Positions 57,527 to 64,000 of a DNA stretch of 64,000 nt are shown here, piece after piece. The translations under genes and the position numbers were made by a program. This DNA is from an uncultured Clostridia bacterium. GTDB taxonomy: Bacteria; Bacillota; Clostridia; UBA1381. Where the stretch lies: assembly GCA_934454145.1 (NCBI GenBank), contig CAKSFT010000001.1, forward strand, positions 1 through 64,000. The letters run 5' to 3'. Under the pieces are notes generated by a model. That model did no database searches and was not told the DNA's origin. It saw nothing but the letters and a program-made list of their open reading frames with translations. How positions within the stretch are numbered: position 1 is the first letter of the stretch; each line of letters opens with the position of its first letter.

Positions 57527-58489
57527 CTATGCCTTTTTCACTGCCCCGAATTTTCTCGGCACGGTAAATTTGTCAATCTGAGGCACAAGTATATTCATAA
57601 GCAGAATCGAGAAGGACACGCCTTCCGGATATCCGCCGAATTTTCTCAGCACAAAAGTTATGGCGCCGCAGCCTGCCGCAAATATGTACATACCCCAAGG
57701 TGTCGTGGGCGTCGTCGTATAATCCGTCGCCATAAAGACCGCCCCAAGCATAAGACCGCCCGTGCACACCTGCATCAGGGTAAACTCCCAATTGTTCATG
57801 GTTGTTGTGTTTTTCCCGAAAAAATATGTAAGAACCGCAAATACAGCCACAAAAGTGACAGGTATTTTCCAGCTGATTACACGCCTTGCAAGCAGATATA
57901 CAAAGCCAATCAAAATCGCAAAAACAGACGTTTCGCCAATCGAACCGGGAATCGCTCCCCAAAATGCATCGCGCAGCGACGGGATTGTTCCCTCCGATGT
58001 GCCCTTCAGCACAGACAGCGGCGTTGCCGAAGAAAGTGCGTCCACACCTTCAAAAGGAACGGCAAACTTTGTCATTGCCCCTGCCCAGCCAATCAACATA
58101 AAGCATCGCGCCGCAAGTGCTGGGTTCATAAAGTTCTTGCCGATTCCGCCATAAAGCTGCTTTACAACAACTATTGCAAAACCGGAACCGACAATCACCA
58201 TCCAAAGCGGAATTGTCGACGGCATGTTTAACCCAATCAAAATCCCGGTGACAATGGCGGACAAATCCCTTACCGCGTTTTTTTTCTTCATCAGACGGCA
58301 ATAAATGTATTCAAAGCACACGCATGCCGCCACCGCCGTGAGTATAACCAAAGCCGCGCGATATCCAAAATAATATATCCCGGCAAACACAGCCGGCATC
58401 AGCGCAATAATAACGTCAAGCATTATCCCCGATATTCCCTCTTGTTCATGAATATGCGGCGACATCGATACCGTAAGCTTATTTTCCAT
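57527..58489 (-). CDS. rnfD: Rnf complex subunit D (FMN-bound)
   Basis: A 320-residue membrane subunit with about nine helices. The covalent FMN site is GVDALSSATPLSVLKG (S-x-A-T). Further family parts are LTVSMSPHIHEQEGISGIML, KNFMNPALAARCFMLIGWAG and FMATDYTTTPTTPWGMYIFA. It forms the ion channel with A and E. The start overlaps rnfC by 11 bp. Confidence 0.95.
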   Translation of the reverse strand: MENKLTVSMSPHIHEQEGISGIMLDVIIALMPAVFAGIYYFGYRAALVILTAVAACVCFEYIYCRLMKKKNAVRDLSAIVTGILIGLNMPSTIPLWMVIVGSGFAIVVVKQLYGGIGKNFMNPALAARCFMLIGWAGAMTKFAVPFEGVDALSSATPLSVLKGTSEGTIPSLRDAFWGAIPGSIGETSVFAILIGFVYLLARRVISWKIPVTFVAVFAVLTYFFGKNTTTMNNWEFTLMQVCTGGLMLGAVFMATDYTTTPTTPWGMYIFAAGCGAITFVLRKFGGYPEGVSFSILLMNILVPQIDKFTVPRKFGAVKKA

Positions 58490-59798
58490 TGTTCTTCCTC
58501 CTGTTTTCCAGTATTTTCTGCTTCGCCACTCTTATGTTGTTAAGCGGACTCTGGAGTCCCGGGCACAGATAAGAACAGACGCCGCATTCAATGCAGTCAA
58601 GAACATTATATTTTTCTGCCATGTCAAGCTTTCCTTCTCTTATATACTTGTTGAGATACAAAGGCATAAGCCTCATCGGGCAGCAATCCACACATTTTCC
58701 GCACCTGATGCATGCCGTGTCGGGGTCATAAACTTTCTCTGCCTTTGACAAAGCAATGACGGCAGATGTGGTCTTTATGACGGGCACATCAAGGCTGTAC
58801 TGTGCAACCCCCATCATAGGGCCGCCTATTATCACCTTTTCCGGCTCCTTCACAAATCCCCCGGCGGCCGCAATCAAATCGCCGATGTTCATGCCGGTGC
58901 GCGCCTCAAAGTTCTGCGGTTTTGCAATGCAGTCGCCCGACATCGTGACTATTCTGTTTGTCACCGGCATGCCCGTGCGGAATGCGCGTGATATGTTGGT
59001 CACTGTGTCAATGTTCAGCACAATCGCACCTGCGTCAGCCGGCAATCCGCCCGACGGCACCTGTCGCTTCGTTATTGCATTTATCAGTTGTTTCTCCGCC
59101 CCCTGCGGATACTTTGTCACAAGGGTCATCACCTCAATGCTGCTGTCCTTGACCCTCTTCAAAGCCTTTATCGCCTCGGGTTTGTTGCTTTCCACCCCGA
59201 TATATCCCTTGTCAAGCCCCAAAAGCTTCGTGCAGATTTTCAGTCCGTCTATGACGGTTTCCGGCGTTTCGGTCATGCGCCTGTCGTCCGATGTCAGATA
59301 CGGCTCACATTCCGCGCCGTTTACAATGATGTGCGTAATCTTTTTGTCCTTCGGCGGATTCAGCTTTATGTGCGTGGGGAAGCCTGCGCCGCCCATTCCC
59401 ATAATCCCGGCATTGCGTATCACTCCAAGCATTTCCTCAGGTGTCATTTTGTCCGGGTCTTTGGGGACAATCTTGTCCGACACGGTATATTCCCCGTCAT
59501 TTTCCACCCAGATTGCATTAACCATGTTCCCCGAAGGATGCAGACATTTTTTTATTTCTTTGACAACACCCGAAACAGAACTGTGCACCGGCACAGACAC
59601 CGCGGCGCTGCTGTCCGCAAGCACATCTCCCACATACACCTTGTCGCCCGGCGCCACAACCGGCTCCGCCGGTGCACCTATGTGCTGAATAACGGGATAT
59701 ACATGTACCTCGCTTCCGTCTATCGTCTTTATAGGGATATTGTTTGTGGCTGTTTTGTGGTCGGGTATATGGAGTCCGCCCCTGAAAGTAACCGCCAT
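58479..59798 (-). CDS. rnfC: Rnf complex subunit C (NADH-binding)
   Basis: A 439-residue peripheral subunit that exchanges electrons with NAD+. It begins FRGGLHIPDHKTATNNIPIK, has the flavin/NAD fold with GMGGAGFPTHIKLNPPKDKK and IIVNGAECEPYLTSDDRRM, and two [4Fe-4S] motifs, CIRCGKCVDCCPMRLMPLYL and CIECGVCSYLCPGLQSPLNN. It opens the rnfCDGEAB operon. GAAAGGATTG precedes the ATG. Confidence 0.96.
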   Translation of the reverse strand: MAVTFRGGLHIPDHKTATNNIPIKTIDGSEVHVYPVIQHIGAPAEPVVAPGDKVYVGDVLADSSAAVSVPVHSSVSGVVKEIKKCLHPSGNMVNAIWVENDGEYTVSDKIVPKDPDKMTPEEMLGVIRNAGIMGMGGAGFPTHIKLNPPKDKKITHIIVNGAECEPYLTSDDRRMTETPETVIDGLKICTKLLGLDKGYIGVESNKPEAIKALKRVKDSSIEVMTLVTKYPQGAEKQLINAITKRQVPSGGLPADAGAIVLNIDTVTNISRAFRTGMPVTNRIVTMSGDCIAKPQNFEARTGMNIGDLIAAAGGFVKEPEKVIIGGPMMGVAQYSLDVPVIKTTSAVIALSKAEKVYDPDTACIRCGKCVDCCPMRLMPLYLNKYIREGKLDMAEKYNVLDCIECGVCSYLCPGLQSPLNNIRVAKQKILENRRKNNGK

Positions 59799-59925
59799 TG
59801 TTCTTCAATCCTTTCTTTCAAAGCCTTAAAATATTAGTATTTATTTCAAAGGCTTTTATTCTAAGAATAAAACTCCGTTTAAAAATTTTTAACGGTTTAT
59901 AAACATATACTGCAACTTATTCTAT

Positions 59926-59954
59926 ATCATAACACAAACGCATTATTAAATCAA
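59926..59954 (-). promoter_or_regulatory. rnf operon promoter with structured leader
   Basis: Minus strand TTGATT, 17 bp, TATGAT. The leader down to ATG 59798 has two inverted repeats: CCGTT...AACGG around AAAAATTTTT at 59875-59896, and AAAGCCTT...AAGGCTTT at about 59820-59855. The first could be a regulator site, the second a leader hairpin. The zone 59955-60120 is AT-rich and holds the divergent start of the lipoprotein gene (possible -10 TATAAT at 60059). Confidence 0.5.
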
Positions 59955-60120
59955 TAGAAATACGCCGAAAGTTAACCAAAAATTCACAAATACACAAACT
60001 TTCGGTGATATTTCAAAAAATATTTTTAAATTCAGTCATTTTTTGCCTTTCGCCATCATATAATTTCTGTGTACACCGACCATTGAGGTGAACAATAAAA
60101 AAGAAAGAGGTAACTGTTAA

Positions 60121-60348
60121 ATGAAAAAGATTATTACATTACTTATGGCGGCATTGCTTTCGGTATCGTTGTGCTCATGCGGCACCGACACCTCCGCACC
60201 CGACACGGCACAGGAAAATGTGACCCAGGAACAATCAAAAGACGTATCCGCCGAAAAAGACAAAGAGGAAAAAGAAACCGCCTCCGACAATGAGCTTTCT
60301 GCTGAGAATACAGACAAAACCGACACCACAGAAGAAAAAAGCGAATAA
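60121..60348 (+). CDS. Small acidic lipoprotein
   Basis: A 75-residue lipoprotein. The signal peptide MKKIITLLMAALLSVSLCSC ends with a lipobox (S-L-C-S-C); lipidation probably at Cys 20. The rest is a low-complexity chain rich in Glu, Lys, Asp, Thr and Ser (KDVSAEKDKEEKETASDNEL), likely unfolded. AGAAAGAGG precedes the ATG. No family. A strong terminator follows. It may be an envelope spacer. Confidence 0.7.
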   Translation: MKKIITLLMAALLSVSLCSCGTDTSAPDTAQENVTQEQSKDVSAEKDKEEKETASDNELSAENTDKTDTTEEKSE

Positions 60349-60352
60349 ATAC

Positions 60353-60417
60353 AAAAAACACAAAAAGAGCTGCAGCAAAATGATACCGTTTTGCTGCAGC
60401 TCTTTTTGTGTTTTTTT
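60353..60417 (+). terminator. Strong terminator after the lipoprotein gene
   Basis: Arms ACACAAAAAGAGCTGCAGCA and its exact complement, loop about 7 nt, then T7. Also serves the reverse direction through the A-run. Confidence 0.92.
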
Positions 60418-60503
60418 CGCAAATACATTTCAGAACGGTCAAACCGAACGAAATCATTTTTCCGGAATTCAATGCAATTCTGCCTTATTGCAGACGGCTG
60501 TTT

Positions 60504-61763
60504 CTATTTTGCATCTATATTGATATACTCAGCCCTCAGCTTTGAATATACAATCTTCTGGCTTGAATACAGCCCATAATACCCGGACAGCATATAGCTT
60601 ATCCCGGCGGTCACGGCATAATATATTATTCCTTCACCGCCAAACAATTCCACAGCCAGCAAAAATGCGGCAAAAGGACAATTGACAACACCGCAAAACA
60701 GTGCTGTCAACCCCAGGGAGGCGGCAAATCCGCTGTCCAGCCCCAGCAATCCGCCAATTGCGCACCCAAATGTCGCCCCGACAAAAAAGGTGGGCACAAT
60801 TTCTCCCCCCTTAAACCCGGCGGCAAGTGTTATCGCCGTAAATATAATTTTAAAAATAAAATCATACCACAGCGCGTTTCCCTTCATGGCTTCGTTCACC
60901 GTTTCCATTCCTGCACCGTTATATCTTCCGTGTCCTATCAGCATAGTGAGTATAATTATAACAACACCGCCCAAAACGGCTTTCAAATAATCGTTTTTCA
61001 CCACACGCTCCATGAGCTTTGCCGTGCCTTTCATCGACACACAAAAAATGATGCTCACCACAGCACACAAAGCCGCCACTGCCATGACCTTGCTCACGCT
61101 CAAAACGCCCGGCACAGGGATTCCTGAAATATCAAAATGCACAGGCTTAATTCCAAACATACCTGCCACGCCATATGCCACCAGTGCCGACAAAATGCAT
61201 GGCACCAGACCGGCATAATACATAATCCCCACGCTTATCACTTCAATCGCAAACACCGCCGCGGTTATCGGTGTCCCAAACAGCGCCGAAAATACACTGC
61301 TCATGCCGCACATTATGACGATGTTTTCGTTCATGTGCTCCTGCCTGAAAATCCTTGCCGTCTGTGCGCCGATGCTTCCGCCCAACTGCAAAGCGGCGCC
61401 CTCTCTTCCGCTCGAGCCGCCCAAAAAATGCGTAATCACCGTGCTTACAAAGATAAGCGGTGCAAGCTTTGCCGGCACCTTTTCCTTTTCCTTCACAGAA
61501 TTTATCACGTTGTTTGTGCCCCCGTTTTCCCACATTCCGCTCACTTTATATAAGAAAACAATCACAACACCGCCAAGCGGCAAAAGAAAAATCACCCACG
61601 GATTTCCCATACGCACTTTTGTGACATAATCAATGCTCAGGTGAAACAGCGCCCCCACAAAGCCGCCCACACTCCCGATAAAAAGTGATATAACAAGCCA
61701 CTTAAAAAATGTCCTTATATAATTCCATGCCGATTTTGCTTTTTTCTTTATCAATTCCGTCAT
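60504..61763 (-). CDS. ClC family chloride channel/transporter
   Basis: A 419-residue membrane protein. ClC landmarks are SSGREGAALQLGGSIGAQTA (G-R-E-G motif), GGEIVPTFFVGATFGCAIGG and LTALFCGVVNCPFAAFLLAV. The proton Glu of the exchangers (G-R-E-G-P) is present, with A in place of P. It has about ten helices and no CBS domains. ATG 61763 follows AGAGG by 7 bp; the in-frame ATG at 61820 would overlap the FeoB-associated gene and is rejected. It is in the same transcription unit as feoB. Confidence 0.88.
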   Translation of the reverse strand: MTELIKKKAKSAWNYIRTFFKWLVISLFIGSVGGFVGALFHLSIDYVTKVRMGNPWVIFLLPLGGVVIVFLYKVSGMWENGGTNNVINSVKEKEKVPAKLAPLIFVSTVITHFLGGSSGREGAALQLGGSIGAQTARIFRQEHMNENIVIMCGMSSVFSALFGTPITAAVFAIEVISVGIMYYAGLVPCILSALVAYGVAGMFGIKPVHFDISGIPVPGVLSVSKVMAVAALCAVVSIIFCVSMKGTAKLMERVVKNDYLKAVLGGVVIIILTMLIGHGRYNGAGMETVNEAMKGNALWYDFIFKIIFTAITLAAGFKGGEIVPTFFVGATFGCAIGGLLGLDSGFAASLGLTALFCGVVNCPFAAFLLAVELFGGEGIIYYAVTAGISYMLSGYYGLYSSQKIVYSKLRAEYINIDAK

Positions 61764-61764
61764 C

Positions 61765-61911
61765 TCAAAACCTCTGCTCCCCTTTTTGTTTAAATCCGCA
61801 TGCGGCAGAACAATTTTCACATCTGCCGCAATGTTTCTTTCTCTTCTTCAGTTTATAAACAATCACCCCGACAACATACGCTGCCGTTACTGCCGCAATC
61901 ACCGCCGACAT
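61765..61911 (-). CDS. FeoB-associated Cys-rich membrane protein
   Basis: A 48-residue protein lying between feoB and the ClC gene. It starts MSAVIAAVTAAYVVGVIVYK, one membrane helix, followed by a basic stretch KLKKRKK and the Cys motif HCGRCENCSAACGF. This is the pattern of FeoB-associated Cys-rich proteins, commonly just after feoB. It may shuttle iron near the transporter exit. GTGAGGAAAG precedes the ATG; the stop is one base from the ClC start. Confidence 0.82.
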   Translation of the reverse strand: MSAVIAAVTAAYVVGVIVYKLKKRKKHCGRCENCSAACGFKQKGEQRF

Positions 61912-61926
61912 CTTTCCTCACCTTTC

Positions 61927-63960
61927 CTAAAACAACCTTGATATCTGAAAAAATACAGTTGAAACAATCCACGCCGTGCAAATCTGTAAGCATACCGCTC
62001 CCACTGTCCACGCCCACGACTCTGTTTCTTTTTTTATTGTCGCAATCGTCGCCGCACACGGCACATATAATAAGCAGAACAGCATCATAGAGTATGCATT
62101 CGCCGCCCCGAATCCCGATGCCGTCAGGATTTCTTTCAATTCCGCCAATCCGCTTGCAGAGGCAATGTTCTGAATACCATACAAAATCCCCGTCGACGAA
62201 ACGACAACCTCTTTTGCCGCAATCCCCGATATAAGCGAAACAGCCGTTTGCCACTGCCCCAGCCCCGCCGGCGCAAGAAGCGGTGCAAACACGTGCCCGA
62301 TTCCGGCAGCAAAGCTCTCAGACATATTGTGCACAAATCCCGTTCTGCCAAAATTCATCAAAACCCACAAAAGCACAGAAGCCACAAAAATAGTCGTCCC
62401 CGCTTTTGTCAAATAGTCCTTTATTTTTTCCCATACATAAACCGCCACCGTGCGCAGATTCGGCACCTTGTACTCGGGCAGTTCAATCAGCAATTCGTTC
62501 TCTTCTTCTGCTTTGTCCGTCCTGCTTATGACAAACTCTATCCCAATCGCCACCAAAGCGCCTATTACATACATCGAATAAGCCGCCGCAATGGCGTATT
62601 TCCCAAAAAACATCTGCGAAAGCATGACATATATCGGCAGCCTTGCACTGCATGACATGAATGGTGTTACCAAAATCACCCTCAGCCTGTCCTTTTTGTC
62701 CTCCAGGGCTCTGGACGCCATCACCGCCGGCACACTGCACCCAAACCCCAAAAGCATAGGGATAAACGCCCTTCCAGAAAGCCCGATTCTTCCCATGATT
62801 CCGTCCATCACATATGCAACCCTCGACATATATCCGCTGTCCTCCAAAAAGGCAAGTGCAATAAACAGTATAAAAATATTCGGTAAAAATGTCAGTATTC
62901 CGCCCACTCCGGCGATTATCCCGTCAATCACCAGGGATTTCACCATATCCGCCACATTGGCCGCCGTCAAAAAGGTTTCCACCATGGAAGAAAACCTTTC
63001 AATCTGTGCCTCAAAAAACAGTTTGAGAAAATCCCCCACACTGAAGGTCAGAAAAAACACACACGCCATTATAAGGAAAAACACCGGCACTCCCCAAAAC
63101 CTGTGTATCAGCAGCTTGTCGGCTTTGTCCGTCATTCTGCTTTGTTTGTCCTTGTTCACCAGCACTTCCGCGATTATTTCGCTTATAAAGTCATATCGCT
63201 GGTTGATGATTTCTGATTCATAGTTTTTGTCAGCAATGTCCCCCGTTTCCACGGGGTATTTTGACAATATCTCTTCGTCATTTTCAAGAATTTTTATAGA
63301 ATACCATCTGTAATTTTTCAGATTCGGGTACTTTTCCCTCAATCGTTTCCCCAACAGGTCTATTTTCTCTTCAATTTCATCGGAATACACCATCACACAG
63401 TCCTCATGATGGTTATGTATGTGCTTGCCCGGAGAATGATGATGTTCAAACCCTCCGGCAGGCGTGTCCTTGTGGTGCGCCGCCGCATGTATAAGTACTT
63501 CAAGCCCCGTCCTTTTTCTTGCCGAAACCGGCACAACCGGTATCCCCAGCATTTCGGGCAGGCGGTGCAAGTCAATCTCCATTCCGCGCTCCTGCACAAT
63601 ATCCATCATGTTCAGTGCCAGCACCACAGGCTTTTGCAGTTCAATAAGCTGAATAGTCAAATATAAATTTCTCTCCAGCGAAGACGCATCTGCAACGTCG
63701 ATTATCACGTCAACATCTCCGTTTAATATATATTCGCGCGACAGCTTTTCTTCCATTGTATAGGACGTAAGAGAATAAATCCCCGGCAAATCCACCAATT
63801 TATATTCGGAATCATGATATTTCATCATTCCTTCCTTTTTCTCCACCGTCACCCCGGGCCAGTTTGCCACCTTGAGCTTTGCACCGGTATATGCATTAAA
63901 AAGTGTGGTCTTTCCGCAATTCGGATTGCCTATAAAGGCTACATTTACACTGTCAGTCAT
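61927..63960 (-). CDS. feoB: Ferrous iron transporter FeoB
   Basis: A 677-residue Fe2+ transporter. The N-terminal G domain has FIGNPNCGKTTLFNAYTGAK (G1), VDLPGIYSLTSY (G3) and LNMMD (G4). A His-rich insertion with FEHHHSPGKHIHNHHEDC lies between the G and helical domains. The membrane part has two Gate motifs (IPMLLGFGCSVPAVMASRAL, MPFMSCSARLPIYVML-like) with the conserved Cys. Length near the usual 650-750. GGAGGAG lies 6 bp upstream. The 40 bases before the start probably hold the end of an upstream feo gene, too short to name. Confidence 0.95.
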   Translation of the reverse strand: MTDSVNVAFIGNPNCGKTTLFNAYTGAKLKVANWPGVTVEKKEGMMKYHDSEYKLVDLPGIYSLTSYTMEEKLSREYILNGDVDVIIDVADASSLERNLYLTIQLIELQKPVVLALNMMDIVQERGMEIDLHRLPEMLGIPVVPVSARKRTGLEVLIHAAAHHKDTPAGGFEHHHSPGKHIHNHHEDCVMVYSDEIEEKIDLLGKRLREKYPNLKNYRWYSIKILENDEEILSKYPVETGDIADKNYESEIINQRYDFISEIIAEVLVNKDKQSRMTDKADKLLIHRFWGVPVFFLIMACVFFLTFSVGDFLKLFFEAQIERFSSMVETFLTAANVADMVKSLVIDGIIAGVGGILTFLPNIFILFIALAFLEDSGYMSRVAYVMDGIMGRIGLSGRAFIPMLLGFGCSVPAVMASRALEDKKDRLRVILVTPFMSCSARLPIYVMLSQMFFGKYAIAAAYSMYVIGALVAIGIEFVISRTDKAEEENELLIELPEYKVPNLRTVAVYVWEKIKDYLTKAGTTIFVASVLLWVLMNFGRTGFVHNMSESFAAGIGHVFAPLLAPAGLGQWQTAVSLISGIAAKEVVVSSTGILYGIQNIASASGLAELKEILTASGFGAANAYSMMLFCLLYVPCAATIATIKKETESWAWTVGAVCLQICTAWIVSTVFFQISRLF

Positions 63961-64000
63961 CTTTTTCTCCTCCTACAGTTATCCCCTGTGCAAATCCTGC

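Noticed and set aside
63961..64000. End of feoA
   Set aside because: The 40 bases allow three different C-termini, one stopping before the ribosome site; none can be recognised as FeoA.

Overview
The window looks like a chromosomal segment from an anaerobic, low-to-mid GC Bacillota (Clostridia). The signs are an Rnf ferredoxin:NAD+ complex, a rubrerythrin, a PASTA kinase/phosphatase pair inside the classical yicC-remA-gmk-rpoZ-priA-def-fmt-rsmB-rlmN-prpC-prkC-rsgA-rpe-thiN cluster, an UPF0291 protein, and Shine-Dalgarno sites of the AAGGAGG type before most genes. No rRNA, tRNA or CRISPR array was recognised. Genus and species cannot be named from the sequence alone.

Layout. (1) 1-2.7 kb is the right end of a Tn916-like conjugative element: the C-terminus of a sigma-like factor, an HTH_16 protein, excisionase, tyrosine integrase, and two integrase arm-site repeats just past the integrase stop. 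(2) 2.9-5.0 kb holds an unusual cassette: six GTGARTGTA units spaced about 21 bp, then a secreted protein with two nearly identical dockerin-like repeats, a second secreted protein, and a 51-residue peptide, closed by a strong terminator. (3) 5.0-17.2 kb (minus strand) is a compact phage structural and lysis operon running from small terminase to amidase. It has no integrase, repressor or replication genes, and is preceded by a consensus promoter whose spacer carries a LexA-like box. (4) 17.4-20.7 kb holds rubrerythrin, an L,D-transpeptidase and an SH3b cell-envelope protein. (5) 20.7-39.2 kb (minus) is the housekeeping cluster for translation, ribosome assembly, Ser/Thr signalling, tRNA thiolation, NAD repair and DNA restart. 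(6) 39.2-50.1 kb holds a REP-associated-transposase-like protein, a Ca2+-type P-ATPase, several small genes, rarA, a DMT permease and lepA. (7) 50.1-54.6 kb holds a small membrane protein, a polysaccharide deacetylase, ftsH and a ComEC-like hydrolase. (8) 54.8-59.8 kb (minus) is rnfCDGEAB. (9) 60.1-64 kb holds a small lipoprotein, a ClC channel, a FeoB-associated Cys-rich peptide and feoB.

Between 32 and 55 kb, eight copies of one family of hairpin-rich repeats lie between genes: four long copies of 185-214 bp, two shorter derivatives and two solo 34-bp end hairpins. Their ends read (TA)GGTAATTGTAAAA...CAATTACC(TA). One copy abuts the fmt stop codon and another lies in the probable 5' leader of the UPF0291 gene. 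The RAYT-like gene is about 190 bp from a long copy, but its HUH motif has lost one His.

The three observations most worth following up are the dockerin/secreted/peptide cassette with its phased repeats, the apparently SOS-controlled lone phage particle operon, and the repeat family with its possible RAYT partner.
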